Shown in pieces: positions 18,840 through 29,146 of a DNA stretch of 64,000 nucleotides (position 1 is the stretch's first letter; each line of letters opens with the position of its first letter). The notes under the pieces were generated by a model. The model saw nothing but the letters and a program-made list of their open reading frames with translations, did no database searches and was not told the origin of the DNA. A program made the translations under genes and the position numbers. Where the stretch lies: NCBI RefSeq assembly GCF_029953635.1, contig NZ_CP124543.1, forward strand, positions 3,513,455-3,577,454, in the 5' to 3' direction. This DNA is from Halotia branconii CENA392 (GTDB lineage: Bacteria; Cyanobacteriota; Cyanobacteriia; Cyanobacteriales; Nostocaceae).

Positions 18840-20426
18840 ATGAAATTTTCGCTATGGCGTTTTTCTTATACTGTATTGACGACATTTTGTTTGTTGGGGC
18901 TAACAGCAGCATCTGGGCCTGAGAACAATCTCAAGGATGTAGAACTCAAAATTGGGATTGTGCAGCGATTTGGTGAAAAACCCACAGCCAAGTTACAACT
19001 AGAACCCACAAAAGGCGATCGTCTCAGATTAAAATTCAAGTCAGGTAACAAACAACAGATTTTAGTGACTGCAAACCCCGTCAAGCTAGAAACGGTAATG
19101 CAACCGTTACGGCAACCTGTTGTTGAAGAAGTAGTAGTCTTAGGTACTTACCGCACCTTTGAAACAGCAGAAGACAGTGCTAACAAATGGCGCGCCCAGG
19201 GAATAGAAGTAGAAATAGCCCAGCCAGAACGCTGGCAAGTTTGGGCAAAGCGAGATGTATACAGTACTCCTTTACTGCGTCGCTTACTATTCCAAAGTGT
19301 ACAAACAATAGAGAAAAACACGGCATATATTGATACCAAAATATTGCAACAAGTGCCGCGAGTTAATTGGGTAGTGAATGGTAAACGTTATAGCCTCAAT
19401 TCTTTAGCAATTAGCGCCAGTAAAAACTTGATTCGGGTGAATAAAGGCGACAAACCAGAAAATGCTCGTCTTTATGCAGGGCAGCTAAATTTACAGCCAA
19501 ATGCTTACGGTACATACACTTTAGTTAATCAAGTTCCCTTAGAAACGTATTTGCGCGGAGTTGTACCACACGAAATTGGTGCGAATGCACCAGTCGCAGC
19601 GGTAGAAGCCCAAGCTATTTTGGCACGGACTTATGCCTTGAGGAATTTACGCAGGTTTGCTACAGATGACTATCAATTATGTGCTGATACTCATTGTCAA
19701 GTTTATTACGGACTGAATGGGACAGTTGCCAAAACAGATAAGGCGATCGCGGCAACTAGAAGTATGGTATTAACATATAATAACCAGCTAGTAGATGCCC
19801 TGTATTCTTCTACTACTGGTGGTGTTACTGCTTCCTTCAGTGATATTTGGAATGGTGAAGATCGTCCTTATTTATACCCTGTAATTGATGCTGCTACTAA
19901 TCGTTGGAATTTGTCTCAGCAAAATCTAGCCGATGAAAAGAATTTTCAGAAATTTATTAGTGTGCAGCAAGGATTTAATGAAAGCAAATGGGACATGTTT
20001 CGTTGGCGTAGGGAAACTAGTCTAGAAGATATCACTAAAGTCTTGCAGAAATTTTTGCGAGTTAAAAACAGTCCCTATGCCAAATTTAAAAAAGTTGAAG
20101 CGATGGCTGTAACTAAGCGCAGTCAAAGTGGACGCATTCTCGAACTCGCGGTGAAAACTGATATTGGCACTTTTACTCTACATAAAGACGAGGTTCGTAG
20201 TGCCTTTACAGCTCCTGTGAGTACGCTTTTTTACATAGAGCCTCTCAATAAAGGTAAACCTCATCTCTGGGGATTTGCTTTCGTTGGTGGTGGATTAGGA
20301 CATGGAGTCGGCTTGAGTCAAACAGGCGCTCAAAATTTAGCTAATCTAGGTTGGTCGAGTCCAAAAATTCTTCAATTTTACTATCCTGGTACTCAAATTA
20401 AACTTCTCAGCAAAGAGATGTTTTAA
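18840..20426 (+). CDS. SpoIID/LytB domain protein
   Basis: A 528-residue exported protein from the ATG at 18840. It begins with a basic stretch and a hydrophobic segment (SYTVLTTFCLLGLTAASG) that looks like a signal peptide or anchor. The middle holds the SpoIID/LytB domain: LYAGQLNLQPNAYGTYTLVNQVPLETYLRGVVPHEI, AQAILARTYAL, YSSTTGG and near the end GHGVGLSQTGAQNLA. SpoIID of Bacillus is a lytic transglycosylase acting on denuded glycan, so a peptidoglycan role is likely. An ATG at 18765 would add 25 residues before the hydrophobic segment. It is divergent from srx. Confidence 0.9.
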   Translation: MKFSLWRFSYTVLTTFCLLGLTAASGPENNLKDVELKIGIVQRFGEKPTAKLQLEPTKGDRLRLKFKSGNKQQILVTANPVKLETVMQPLRQPVVEEVVVLGTYRTFETAEDSANKWRAQGIEVEIAQPERWQVWAKRDVYSTPLLRRLLFQSVQTIEKNTAYIDTKILQQVPRVNWVVNGKRYSLNSLAISASKNLIRVNKGDKPENARLYAGQLNLQPNAYGTYTLVNQVPLETYLRGVVPHEIGANAPVAAVEAQAILARTYALRNLRRFATDDYQLCADTHCQVYYGLNGTVAKTDKAIAATRSMVLTYNNQLVDALYSSTTGGVTASFSDIWNGEDRPYLYPVIDAATNRWNLSQQNLADEKNFQKFISVQQGFNESKWDMFRWRRETSLEDITKVLQKFLRVKNSPYAKFKKVEAMAVTKRSQSGRILELAVKTDIGTFTLHKDEVRSAFTAPVSTLFYIEPLNKGKPHLWGFAFVGGGLGHGVGLSQTGAQNLANLGWSSPKILQFYYPGTQIKLLSKEMF

Positions 20427-20436
20427 ATCATCAAAA

Positions 20437-20552
20437 GGCGACGGGACACCCACTTCAAAGAGGAGTGGGAGGAATAGCACTTCGGCTTACTTCGACTACG
20501 CTCAGTACAAGTCGCTCAGTACAAGACGCTCAGTGACCATCGTCCCGTCGCC
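20437..20552 (+). terminator. Long stem-loop after the SpoIID-like gene, with internal repeats
   Basis: An 11-bp perfect stem GGCGACGGGAC (20437-20447) / GTCCCGTCGCC (20542-20552) encloses a 94-nt loop with two tandem copies of CGCTCAGTACAAG and a GACTACGCTCAG-type dispersed repeat. It begins 10 nt after the stop codon. There is no T-run, so it may be a repeat element rather than a true terminator. Confidence 0.4.
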
Positions 20553-21297
20553 GTCGGATGTCAGTAGTCAGCGATACACTGAGTTTTGACTGCGCGGCAG
20601 TTGAGCGTAGCCGAAACTTAACTACCGCGTAGCCAAAGTGTGGTAAGTAGCAAAAATAATTGACTACTGACCACTAACACGAAATTCCGCCCCTTCCAGG
20701 GATGAGCTTAAATTTAGACTTTTCACCAAATCAGATTGAAAAAGCACATATAGCAAAAAGGAGTTTTCCTCTAAATGTGTTGTTTCCATTTCTACAACAA
20801 CATTTAGTAAATAATCAGTGGAATTTTAACAGGGAACAGAGAGCAAAAAATTTAGTTTTCTCAGGACAGTAAGAATGCTTAAGTTTTTACATTGAGATAA
20901 TTAGGTGTAGTCCAGTGTTTCCACAGTTTTAGGCAAGAAAGATATTCTATAGAATAATTCTTGAATATACAAGGTCTAAAATTTGAAATATTCATGAATC
21001 CAATAATTTAGAAGAGCGATCGCTTCTCAACTAAAGTCCTCTGTCTGAAAGTTACCCAAAAAACAGTACTAAAATAAATCGCCCTACTAAACAATATATT
21101 TAGTGGTTATTAACTTAATAACAGCTAGGCATCTACCGAAAGTTAGAATTTTTTTGGTGTATGCAGTTTAGCTGTAACAGTCCAGTGATAACAATCACAT
21201 AGATTGATGATTAAGATCGTCTCCCTTCAAAGGTCAACTTGGCATAATTACTAATAACTGAACTCTAGCCGAGTCATTAATAGGGAACACACTAATC

Positions 21298-21332
21298 GCC
21301 GACAGCTGTCAAAGACTGTCGGCTTTTTATTT
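21298..21332 (+). terminator. Orphan intrinsic terminator
   Basis: GCCGACAG (21298-21305) pairs with CTGTCGGC (21316-21323), followed by TTTTTATTT. It is a canonical rho-independent terminator on the plus strand, yet the nearest upstream plus-strand coding region ends 870 nt earlier. It may end a small RNA. Confidence 0.75.
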
Positions 21333-21382
21333 CTGGGTAAATTTACCTTTTAAAACGTGAACAGGGAGAAATAGGCAGGGGA

Positions 21383-21458
21383 GCAGTGTTTCGACTACGC
21401 TCAACAACCGGGGCAGGGGGGCAGTGTTTCGACTACGCTCAACAACCGGGGTAGGGGA
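21383..21458 (+). repeat. Tandem duplication of a 38-bp unit
   Basis: Two adjacent copies, 21383-21420 and 21421-21458, starting GCAGTGTTTCGACTACGCTC and ending ACAACCGGGG(c/t)AGGGG. Each contains the dispersed motif TTCGACTACGCTC. Confidence 0.8.
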
Positions 21459-21729
21459 GAATAATGATCTCTATGCGCTATGCCCCATGCCCAATGCCCC
21501 AAGCGGCAGGACATTAAACCTCCTCACTCACAAGAAAATAAAATTCCCGCCGCTTTCAATAAAATTTCCCCACAGTTGGTTGATAGCTTGACACAGAGTT
21601 TGCCAAAGCCACTACCAACGATGGGGAGGGTATGATCAAATTAGAAATCTTATGGATACTGAAGTGCTAAGACCTTACACTCACTCTATGAAACCGGAGT
21701 ATACGCCTAAAGCCAGCATAAACTTTGCA

Positions 21730-22215
21730 TTAAGACATCGCTTGAATGATGTAATCAAAGTAGGGTGCTGCTTCGGCGGCATCTTCTGCACTGAGTAAGT
21801 CGAGGGAGGCTTTTTTCAGAGAACTGATAGCTTCTACCATCCCAGGCACAGGAACGCCCAAAGAATTGTACATTTCCCGAACACCAATTAAACCAATTTT
21901 TTCAATTGGGCCTTTGTCACCGGCAAGTACACCATAGGTAATCAGGCGTAAGTACCAGCCAAAGTCACGCACACACAGAGAACGCTGACGTTCACCATAA
22001 GCGTTACCACCAGGGGCAATAAAGTCAGGACGCTTTTGCCAAAGCTGTTTAGTTGCTTGTTGAACAATCTTTTTTTCGTTTTCTGCTAGAGTAGCAGCAA
22101 TCCGCGTCCGTTGTTCGCCGGTTTGCAAAAAGTCTTTGATATTTTTGAGTTCACCACTACTGGGGTAGCGCAGTTCGTCGTCGGCTTGGAGAATAACTTG
22201 GCTAATTACAGTCAT
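21730..22215 (-). CDS. apcD: Allophycocyanin-B alpha chain ApcD
   Basis: A 161-residue phycobilisome core pigment protein acting as a terminal emitter passing excitation energy to the photosystems. The start [23 protein letters not shown] is typical of ApcD rather than ApcA. Cys81 in the [16 protein letters not shown] context is the phycocyanobilin attachment site, and the C-terminus [18 protein letters not shown] fits. A longer frame to 22326 adds 37 residues of unrelated sequence, so the ATG at 22215 is used. It is divergent from rlmD with about 118 nt between starts. Confidence 0.93.
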   Translation of the reverse strand: MTVISQVILQADDELRYPSSGELKNIKDFLQTGEQRTRIAATLAENEKKIVQQATKQLWQKRPDFIAPGGNAYGERQRSLCVRDFGWYLRLITYGVLAGDKGPIEKIGLIGVREMYNSLGVPVPGMVEAISSLKKASLDLLSAEDAAEAAPYFDYIIQAMS

Positions 22216-22333
22216 GATTGTTGCAATCACACGAAATATATTTGCTAGTTTAACGAGTCTGAGGTACACAAGTGAAGAGATCAGGCAAGTTAGAGAAAGA
22301 TGAAGGAAACAACTGACCACTGACAACTGACCA

Positions 22334-23749
22334 ATGACTAAAACAATTTGGCAACAGGGTGAATTAATTGAAGTAGCGATCGCAGATCTCAGCGATACAG
22401 GCGATGGTGTAGGACGTTTTGATCAGCGTGTGGTATTTGTCCCGGATACTGTCCCAGGCGATCGCGCTATAGTTCGCTTAGTACACGTCAAGCCTAAATA
22501 TGCTCACGGCAGACTCCAGCAGCTATTGCAATCATCTCCTCACCGGCTTCGGCCTAGTTGCATTGTGGCTGATAAATGTGGCGGTTGTCAGTGGCAGCAT
22601 ATTAGTTATGAATATCAGCTAACAGCCAAGCAAAATCAAGTTATTCAAGCTTTAGAACGGATTGGTGGTTTCGTTGCACCGCCAGTAAACCCGGTGCTGA
22701 CGGCTATCTCACCTTTGGGTTATCGCAACAAAGCTACTTATCCTTTGGGCATTTCTACTACAGGTCAAGTACAGGCTGGTTACTACCAAAAAGGTAGCCA
22801 TCAATTAATTAACCTGAATCAATGCCCAGTCCAAGATCCTCGATTAAATCCTTTACTTGCTGAGGTTAAGCAAGATATCCAAAAGCGCGATTGGTCAATT
22901 TACGACGAACAGCATCACCAAGGAATACTTCGCCATCTAAGTTTACGCATTGGCCGACGCACAGGAGAAATGTTGTTAACCTTAATAGTCAAGGATTGGA
23001 ATTTACCAAAAGTTGAAAATCAAGCCCAGGAATGGTTACAGCGTTATCCCCAGTTAGTAGGAGTGTCGTTAAACCGCAATAGCGATCGCACAAATGCTAT
23101 CTTTGGATCAGAAACCCGTTGTCTTGCTGGAGTTCCTTATCTGCGAGAAAAGTTTGCTGGATTAGAATTTCAAGTCCGTCCAGATACATTTTTTCAAGTT
23201 TGTACAGAAACAGCAGAAGCACTATTACAGGTAATTCAGTCAGAACTAAATCTTCAAGGTCATGAGTTGTTAGTTGATGCTTATTGTGGTATAGGGACTC
23301 TAACTTTACCTCTAGCCAAACAAGTACGCCAAGCAACAGGATTGGAATTACAACCACAAGCAGTAGAACAAGCAATTTTAAATGCCCAACACAACGGAAT
23401 TAATAATGTGAAATTTCAAGCAGGGGCAGTAGAAAAATTGTTGCCAAAAATGGGAACAATACCAGATGTGGTACTACTCGATCCGCCACGTAAAGGATGC
23501 GATCGCGCTGTAATCGAATCTTTAATGCAGTCGAAACCTCCGCGCATTGTTTACGTCAGCTGTAAAGTAGCCACCCTGGCTCGTGACCTGAAATTGCTGT
23601 GCCAAGATGGACTGTACACAATCACATGCATCCAACCTGCTGATTTTTTTCCTCAAACGGCTCATGTGGAAGTTGCCGCCTTTCTTGTGTTATCACAGTT
23701 AGGCAAGGGTCATGAATCTTTTCAAAAAACTGAAATTTCAAATTTGTAG
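22334..23749 (+). CDS. rlmD: 23S rRNA (uracil-5-)-methyltransferase RlmD
   Basis: A 471-residue RumA/TrmA-family enzyme that makes 5-methyluridine in 23S rRNA. An N-terminal TRAM domain (about 1-60) is followed by an iron-sulfur cluster motif (Cys76, Cys82, Cys85, with a further Cys in LNQCPVQDP). The SAM domain shows [25 protein letters not shown] and the catalytic Cys segment [14 protein letters not shown]. Cyanobacteria often have one enzyme of this class, so whether it targets U1939, U747 or both is not decidable here. The tail after VLSQLGKG is variable. Confidence 0.93.
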   Translation: MTKTIWQQGELIEVAIADLSDTGDGVGRFDQRVVFVPDTVPGDRAIVRLVHVKPKYAHGRLQQLLQSSPHRLRPSCIVADKCGGCQWQHISYEYQLTAKQNQVIQALERIGGFVAPPVNPVLTAISPLGYRNKATYPLGISTTGQVQAGYYQKGSHQLINLNQCPVQDPRLNPLLAEVKQDIQKRDWSIYDEQHHQGILRHLSLRIGRRTGEMLLTLIVKDWNLPKVENQAQEWLQRYPQLVGVSLNRNSDRTNAIFGSETRCLAGVPYLREKFAGLEFQVRPDTFFQVCTETAEALLQVIQSELNLQGHELLVDAYCGIGTLTLPLAKQVRQATGLELQPQAVEQAILNAQHNGINNVKFQAGAVEKLLPKMGTIPDVVLLDPPRKGCDRAVIESLMQSKPPRIVYVSCKVATLARDLKLLCQDGLYTITCIQPADFFPQTAHVEVAAFLVLSQLGKGHESFQKTEISNL

Positions 23750-24128
23750 TCTAGTGCATAAGAAAAATGCTAAAATTGAATTAACCTTAAATTCAAATAA
23801 CTTTGTTAAAAAAATTTAAAGTTGCATACACTCTAAAACACATGAATTTGGATTGTCTAAAGTAAAAATCGGCAATGTAAAGAGCATCCTAATACTCTTC
23901 TCATTTCCCAGCATCTTTATTAAGTTGCTAACTGCATTAGCAGATTGACCAAAGCCGTTTTATGTATCAGCAATCTCACTTCATGAACAGAGTAAATGCT
24001 CCCTAGCATTTTCAAAATATTAGTATCAAAGACGCAAGTTTGAAGGCAGTATGACCACCTCAAATATTATCAGAGTGCCTGTAAAGCAAACTGATGTCTA
24101 GCTAACTGAAAGCTATGGGGTTTCTCTT
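23750..24128. other. Intergenic region, nothing recognised
   Basis: AT-rich DNA of about 380 bases, presumably carrying the promoter of the following regulator gene. No RNA gene, repeat or conserved ORF was recognised. Confidence 0.5.
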
Positions 24129-24581
24129 GTGATTACCATTTCCCTCCGTCCAGTTGGACGTTATTGGGGCACAATTAGTTTTGCCTCAACTCTCTATCTC
24201 TGTCCAATCCTAGATTTATTATTGGCGGAGATCCCAGCAAAATTGCAAGCAGAACTGCGGCTAGGACTCCAAGAAGCCTTAGTCAATGCAGCTAAACATG
24301 GTAATAACCTTGATCCTGGTAAAACAGTTGTAGTCCGCTTTTCTCTTATAGATAATCAGTATTGGTGGGTAATCTCAGACCAAGGTCAAGGCTTTACTCC
24401 TTCGTCTGTTGGTGATGAAGAGTCAACAGACTATTTACCACCCGATGAAGCAGAAAGCGGCCGTGGGTTATGTCTTCTCCACCAAATTTTTGATCAAGTA
24501 GAGTGGAACCGCAAAGGCACGGAATTAAGACTTTGTAAACAGATGGAAAATCGTTCTCGCCTATTATCTCTGCGACGGTGA
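24129..24581 (+). CDS. RsbW-like anti-sigma factor (HATPase_c_2) kinase
   Basis: A 150-residue GHKL-ATPase of the SpoIIAB/RsbW type with GTG start. Motifs: N-box LQEALVNAAKHGNNLD, G1-like SDQGQGF, and ESGRGLCLLHQIFD closing the nucleotide lid. Such proteins phosphorylate STAS antagonists and bind sigma factors. A STAS protein and a SpoIIE-type phosphatase are encoded 13 kb upstream, so the window holds all three component types of a partner-switching pathway. Whether these particular proteins interact is inference. Confidence 0.88.
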   Translation: MITISLRPVGRYWGTISFASTLYLCPILDLLLAEIPAKLQAELRLGLQEALVNAAKHGNNLDPGKTVVVRFSLIDNQYWWVISDQGQGFTPSSVGDEESTDYLPPDEAESGRGLCLLHQIFDQVEWNRKGTELRLCKQMENRSRLLSLRR

Positions 24582-24697
24582 GGCAGAGGGAGAGGAAAAG
24601 GGGCAGGGAGCAGGGGGAATAGACAGTTATCAGTTATCAATTACCAGTTATCAGTTTTCACTGTTCACTGCGCTCTGCTCCCCCTAGTCTCTAGTCC
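24582..24697. repeat. Intergenic CAGTTATCAGTTATCA-type repeat
   Basis: A short stretch with alternating copies of CAGTTATCAGTTATCA and CAGTTTTCACTGTTCACTG (about 24625-24670), next to purine-rich GGGGCAGGGAGCAGGG and its pyrimidine counterpart. Related copies, as TGATAACTGATAACTGTTCACTG, lie at about 4147-4170. Confidence 0.6.
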
Positions 24698-24988
24698 CTA
24701 GCTCCTAACCCCTTTATCGCCATGAGTTGGACAGGGAGGTGCGGAAATAGATTTATCTAACCAACCAACTGCCTGTTCTAGTCGAACAACGGCTTCTTGT
24801 GGCTGATCCTTGAGAAGATATAAAATAGCTGCTGCTACTTGTTCACTAGCGCGAGAATTGCGGTTAGACTTGAGGCGATGCCAATCGTTAGGGGAAATAC
24901 TCAGCCTTTCCATCAGGGCTTGGGCAAGTTCTAGAGTAGTAAATTCATTCAGTTGGCTGGATTTAGGCAGCTGGGTTGGTTGAGACAT
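24698..24988 (-). CDS. Conserved small cyanobacterial protein, unknown function
   Basis: A 96-residue soluble, mostly helical protein (FTTLELAQALMERLSISPNDWHRLKSNRNSRASEQVAAAILYLLKDQPQEAVVRLEQAVGWLDKSISAPPCPTHG in overlapping pieces, residues about 17-92). I believe it belongs to a family seen only in cyanobacteria, but cannot name it. The ATG at 24988 is the only good start. It is divergent from the coiled-coil protein gene at 25035. Confidence 0.7.
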   Translation of the reverse strand: MSQPTQLPKSSQLNEFTTLELAQALMERLSISPNDWHRLKSNRNSRASEQVAAAILYLLKDQPQEAVVRLEQAVGWLDKSISAPPCPTHGDKGVRS

Positions 24989-25034
24989 AAACTATTGGCA
25001 AAGTTGCATTTACTTAATACTGTACTACTTGTAA

Positions 25035-25397
25035 ATGAAGCCGCCTAAAAAATCACAGTCGTCACGGGAAAATCAAGAACCAGATTTTGTACAAGAACTG
25101 GAGTCAGTGGAGCGATCGCTTCTATCATTAAAAGAACGGTATGCTCAAGTGCAAAGCGATCGTCAACAACAGGCACAATGGCAACAACGCCGTCACGAAT
25201 TGCAACAAAATAAACACCAGACAGCAGAACTTAAAGCAGAGTTACGGCAGATTCAACAGCACTTAGAAGTGCTAGAAGTAAACTTAGAAAGCCAGTTATT
25301 CTCTTGGCAAAGTCTCAAGAAACCTTTCTGGCAAGCCGTCCGCTTTGGTGGAATGGGCGTTATTATAGGCTGGATATTAAAATCCTGTGTTGGGTAA
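25035..25397 (+). CDS. Coiled-coil protein with C-terminal membrane helix
   Basis: A 120-residue protein. Residues about 20-95 are a Gln-rich, charged coiled coil ([22 protein letters not shown] and following), and the last 20 residues ([17 protein letters not shown]) form one membrane helix, so it is likely tail-anchored. Its stop is 2 nt before the asnS start, which suggests translational coupling. I do not recognise a named family. Confidence 0.7.
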   Translation: MKPPKKSQSSRENQEPDFVQELESVERSLLSLKERYAQVQSDRQQQAQWQQRRHELQQNKHQTAELKAELRQIQQHLEVLEVNLESQLFSWQSLKKPFWQAVRFGGMGVIIGWILKSCVG

Positions 25398-25399
25398 AT

Positions 25400-26791
25400 A
25401 TGGTAAATCGACGGATTGCAGAAATATTGCGAAGTGGTCAACCTGATGAGTCTCCCCAAATTCAAGGCTGGGTGCGGACGAAACGCGAGTCAAAAGGGTT
25501 CGCTTTTATTGAAGTTAATGACGGCTCATCACTAGCTAATTTGCAAGTTGTGATCAATCAGGATTTGCCAGATTACGAAGCTATTTTAAAAAAATTGAAT
25601 ACAGGTGCAGCAGTCGAAGTGACGGGGGTACTGGTAGCATCTTTGGGTAAAGGACAGCGCATTGAGTTAAAAGCCGAAGCGGTGAAAGTTTACGGTGAAG
25701 CTGATCCTGAAACTTATCCTCTGCAAAAGAAACGCCACTCCTTTGAATTTTTGCGGACTATTGGACATTTGCGATCGCGTACTAATTCTTTAGGTGCAGT
25801 TTTTCGGGTAAGAAATGCCTGTTCTGCGGCAATTCACCAATTTTTCCAAGAACGAGGCTTTTTATGGGTACACACACCAATCATTACCGCTAGTGACTGC
25901 GAAGGCGCGGGCGAATTATTTAGTGTTACTAGTTTGGATTTAAAGAATGTTCCCCGCACAGACAATCAAGCCGTAGATTACACACAAGACTTTTTTGGCA
26001 AACCGACATATCTTACAGTTAGCGGTCAATTGGAAGCAGAAGTGATGGCGATGGCGTTTAGTAACGTCTACACCTTTGGCCCTACCTTCCGTGCAGAAAA
26101 TTCTAATACTTCGCGCCACTTGGCAGAATTTTGGATGGTTGAGCCAGAAATGGCTTTTTGCGATTTAGAAGGCGATATGGATTTAGCCGAAGCGTTTCTC
26201 AAATATATTTTTAAATTTGTGTTGGAAACTTGCCCAGAAGACATGGAATTTTTTAATCAACGCATTGATAATTCCGTGTTGGCAACAGCCGAAAATATTA
26301 TTAATAATCAGTTTGAGCGTTTAACTTACACAGATGCGATCGCACTTTTAGAAAAAGCCGATGTCAAGTTTGAATATCCTGTAAGTTGGGGTTTAGATTT
26401 ACAATCAGAACACGAACGCTATTTAGCAGAACAGCTATTTAAAAAGCCTGCGATCGTTACAGACTATCCAGCGCAAATTAAAGCATTTTATATGCGCTTG
26501 AATGACGATGAAAAAACCGTCCGCGCAATGGATATTCTTGCACCCAAAATTGGTGAAATTGTTGGCGGTTCCCAGCGAGAAGAACGTTTGGAAGTTTTAG
26601 AACGCCGCGTGTTAGCACAAGGTTTAAATCCAGAAGAGTTGTGGTGGTATCTAGATTTGCGTCGTTATGGTACTGTCCCTCATGCTGGTTTCGGCTTGGG
26701 TTTTGAACGACTCGTACAATTCATGACAGGTATGGCGAATATCCGTGACGTAATTCCCTTCCCCCGTACACCGCAAAGTGCCGAGTTTTAG
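25400..26791 (+). CDS. asnS: Asparaginyl-tRNA synthetase AsnS
   Basis: A 463-residue class IIb aminoacyl-tRNA synthetase. The N-terminal OB-fold anticodon-binding domain ([23 protein letters not shown]) is followed by the catalytic core with motif 2 [21 protein letters not shown] and motif 3 [15 protein letters not shown]. The wording EFWMVEPE and the absence of an insertion place it with AsnRS rather than AspRS. The ATG at 25400, 2 nt after the preceding gene, gives the family length; an upstream start overlapping that gene is not supported. Confidence 0.96.
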   Translation: MVNRRIAEILRSGQPDESPQIQGWVRTKRESKGFAFIEVNDGSSLANLQVVINQDLPDYEAILKKLNTGAAVEVTGVLVASLGKGQRIELKAEAVKVYGEADPETYPLQKKRHSFEFLRTIGHLRSRTNSLGAVFRVRNACSAAIHQFFQERGFLWVHTPIITASDCEGAGELFSVTSLDLKNVPRTDNQAVDYTQDFFGKPTYLTVSGQLEAEVMAMAFSNVYTFGPTFRAENSNTSRHLAEFWMVEPEMAFCDLEGDMDLAEAFLKYIFKFVLETCPEDMEFFNQRIDNSVLATAENIINNQFERLTYTDAIALLEKADVKFEYPVSWGLDLQSEHERYLAEQLFKKPAIVTDYPAQIKAFYMRLNDDEKTVRAMDILAPKIGEIVGGSQREERLEVLERRVLAQGLNPEELWWYLDLRRYGTVPHAGFGLGFERLVQFMTGMANIRDVIPFPRTPQSAEF

Positions 26792-26850
26792 TTGGAGAAT
26801 TTCAATAAGGCGATTATAAATCGCATCTGCACGGACTTATAAAAACTTTG

Positions 26851-26876
26851 AAACCCGCGAATGCGGGTTTTGTTTG
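26851..26876 (+). terminator. Terminator of asnS
   Basis: AAACCCGC (26851-26858) pairs with GCGGGTTT (26863-26870) across a 4-nt loop, followed by TGTTTG. It lies 60 nt after the asnS stop. Confidence 0.75.
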
Positions 26877-26911
26877 CATAGCTGCATATTTCATAAAACG
26901 ATTAGTTAAAA

Positions 26912-27709
26912 TTAAGATTTTTGAATCTCCTCTTGTAAAACTTGAATTTGCTCAATAGATAATTCTGTAACTTGAGCAATTTGCTCTAAACTCATTCCGA
27001 TTCGCAATAAATTTAAAGCCACCTTTCTTGTTGTTTCTGCTTTACCTTTAGCTTTACCTTTAGCTTCACCCTTAGCTTCACCTTCTTCTAAGATTTGTTG
27101 ATAAATGACTGATTCGCGCATCATATCACTCCTTAAAATCTTGCTAATTACATTTTTATCTAACACCAAACCAGCTAAAATCCCAGTAGCAGCAGCTATA
27201 TTTCTTTGTAGCTGTTGATCGGTTATTGCTTCAACTGCTTTGGCTGCTTGGGTTAATACCATTGTAGGATCGTTTGTCTGACTTAGCACGGCAAAGGGTA
27301 ATAAACCTGGAGCGCTCATAAATCTGTCTGTTGGTTGCTCCCACAGGCGTATTACCTCAAACTGATGAAAAGTATTGTTTAATTTAAAACTATTTTCACT
27401 GACTAATTCTGAACTTGTTTTTCTCAAATAGACTACCACTTGACGCATTTCTTTGTTAGGAAAGCGGCGATAGACCCTAACCCGATAATCTAACATCCTA
27501 AAAGGCATATCTCCATCAGCATCGGTTTGAAATTCGGTATGTAGAACTAAATCATCAGATTGCAATAAAATTAATGAATCAGCACGAATTGGTTCGTTTG
27601 ATAATTCAGTAGGACTAAGTTCTGTTAATTTCATCGGTGAACCTAGCAACCAAGTTGCTAAATCATCTTTGAAGTTCTCGGCAATGAATTTACAGATGTT
27701 GTCATACAT
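26912..27709 (-). CDS. Rpn family recombination-promoting nuclease / putative transposase
   Basis: A 265-residue PD-(D/E)XK-type protein from the ATG at 27709. The start MYDNICKFIAENFKDDLATWLLG, the segment EPIRADSLILLQSDDLVLHTEFQTDADGDMPFRMLDYR with its acidic and EFQ residues, and the later YRRFPNKEMRQVVVYLRK match the family. Near the C-terminus is a low-complexity stretch of alternating EAKG/KAKG units encoded by a 12-nt microsatellite-like repeat, common in this family. A degenerate relative lies at 32412. An upstream extension to 27802 is not family-like. Confidence 0.85.
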   Translation of the reverse strand: MYDNICKFIAENFKDDLATWLLGSPMKLTELSPTELSNEPIRADSLILLQSDDLVLHTEFQTDADGDMPFRMLDYRVRVYRRFPNKEMRQVVVYLRKTSSELVSENSFKLNNTFHQFEVIRLWEQPTDRFMSAPGLLPFAVLSQTNDPTMVLTQAAKAVEAITDQQLQRNIAAATGILAGLVLDKNVISKILRSDMMRESVIYQQILEEGEAKGEAKGKAKGKAETTRKVALNLLRIGMSLEQIAQVTELSIEQIQVLQEEIQKS

Positions 27710-27821
27710 GGCAACCCTAAAGAAAGGAATTGGATATTTTTGATAAAAATTAAATTTATTGCTGTCGGGTTTCTTTGCGTCAAACCCACCGAATGTAAAC
27801 ACCTTCGTTAAGTTTTTACTA

Positions 27822-28082
27822 TCATAGATAGTCTCTCATCAGAATTTCATAAAATAGTCTGTTAAGTTCTTCATCATAGTCACGGGTATCTTGCCATGTT
27901 TGACTCAGGTGAACTAGTTTTTGTGCTTCATCTAAAGGTATCTTCTGAAGTTTTTTTAAGATGACAATTGATTGAGACTTGGAGCATCCATTTTTTCTTA
28001 AAAAAGCAAGAATATTCTCAGTATCTTTTCCTTGACTCAACAATTGACTTGACTGCTCAATTAAAAATTCTTCATTTTTCAT
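27822..28082 (-). CDS. Small hypothetical protein upstream of the Rpn nuclease
   Basis: An 86-residue helical, charged protein (MKNEEFLIEQSSQLLSQGKD...), with the C-terminal half WQDTRDYDEELNRLFYEILM. I do not recognise it. It is on the same strand as the Rpn-type gene, about 110 nt upstream of that gene's chosen start, and may share its transcript. Helical N-terminal segments with Cys and Ser (RKNGCSKSQSIVILKKLQ) suggest a small regulatory or partner protein, but this is a guess. Confidence 0.55.
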   Translation of the reverse strand: MKNEEFLIEQSSQLLSQGKDTENILAFLRKNGCSKSQSIVILKKLQKIPLDEAQKLVHLSQTWQDTRDYDEELNRLFYEILMRDYL

Positions 28083-28468
28083 TATTTTTTATTAGTACAC
28101 TCTTTTAAACAGATGAGATCAAGTAAACTTTGTCTATTCCTAGTTTTACTTTCAGATTAAATTATTCAATCGACATACTTTTATTGTTACAGCAGTTTCT
28201 ACTTAGATGAGAGACAATCAAATGTACTATAGCAGCCTCCAAATGGATATAAAAAATTAAGGGTATAACAGTCGTTGTACCCTTAAAAATGCTTGTATTC
28301 AGTTAGACCTAAAACCATTACAAAATGACGATCAACTTCGTTACTACTAAATTACTAGAGTTTTTTACCAAGACATCCTCGAATAACATGGGTAGTAATT
28401 TTCAGTTCTGAGTAATGAGTGCTGAGTAAAAACACTCAACACTCAATACTTAGCACTTGGTAATGTAT
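28083..28468. other. Intergenic region with a hairpin next to the regulator gene
   Basis: About 385 bases without a supported gene. At about 28410-28456 the sequence AGTGCTGAGTAAAAACACTC is followed by AACACTCAATACTTAGCACT, giving an imperfect inverted repeat that may terminate the response-regulator transcript on the minus strand. Nothing else was recognised. Confidence 0.5.
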
Positions 28469-29146
28469 TTAAGCCATTTGATTTTCAATCGCCCACCGCG
28501 CTAGTTCAGTGCGGTTGTGAAGATTGGTTTTGCCCAACATGTTGGACACATGACTTTCAACTGTACGTTGACTGACATTTAATTCTTCAGCAATTTCCCG
28601 GTTAGCTAAACCTCTAGCTACAAACTGTACTACTTTCAGTTCGGTTGGGGTTAACTGCACATCGAAGGGTACTTGGATGCGGGAACCGTTTTCTCCTCCT
28701 TTAGCTTGGTGTTCTTTCCAGCGGATAGTTTGCTTCAGCGAAGATTCTACTTGAGCTACGAGTTCTTCAGGTTCAAAGGGCTTGACCATATATACATCAG
28801 CACCCTTATTTAAACCTTTAACTCGGTCTGCACTTTGTCCCTTGGCTGAAAGGAAGAGAACGGGAATCCAGCCGGTACGTTCGTTTTGCCGGACTTGTTC
28901 TACAAAAGTGTAGCCGTCCATTTCCGGCATCATTACGTCACAGATGATCATGTCTGGAACGTCTTGTTCTAAAACTTCCAGAGCTTCTCGTCCATTTTCC
29001 GCAGTGATGACTTCATATCCTCTAAATTCTAAGTAGTCCTTCACCAGCAAGATGAGGTTAGGGTCATCATCAATCAATAGAAGTCGTTTGTGATCTTTCA
29101 TGCTGGGCTCTTTCATAGCAGTGGCACTTGTCGCGCTTCGGTCCAT
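28469..29146 (-). CDS. NarL/LuxR-type response regulator
   Basis: A 225-residue two-component regulator. The receiver domain (about 20-135) has DDD (26-28), phosphoacceptor Asp70 in IICDVMMPEMDGY, and Lys122 (VKPF). The C-terminal LuxR-type helix-turn-helix reads LTPTELKVVQFVARGLANREIAEELNVSQRTVESHVSNML. The overall build resembles the Ycf29-type regulators of cyanobacteria and red-algal plastids, though I cannot confirm orthology. No sensor kinase is adjacent. ATGs at 29146 and 29101 are both possible starts. Confidence 0.92.
   Translation of the reverse strand: MDRSATSATAMKEPSMKDHKRLLLIDDDPNLILLVKDYLEFRGYEVITAENGREALEVLEQDVPDMIICDVMMPEMDGYTFVEQVRQNERTGWIPVLFLSAKGQSADRVKGLNKGADVYMVKPFEPEELVAQVESSLKQTIRWKEHQAKGGENGSRIQVPFDVQLTPTELKVVQFVARGLANREIAEELNVSQRTVESHVSNMLGKTNLHNRTELARWAIENQMA

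Larger units (their letters stand above)
20553..21729. other. Long intergenic region with repeats and one strong terminator
   Basis: No protein gene is supported. Contents in order: another GAGCGTAGCCGAA-type repeat (about 20580-20640); AT-rich DNA to about 21290; a strong terminator at 21298 with no gene before it; a 38-bp tandem duplication at 21383-21458; and an ATGCCCCATGCCC-type repeat (about 21475-21510). A small RNA ending at the terminator is possible. Confidence 0.5.
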
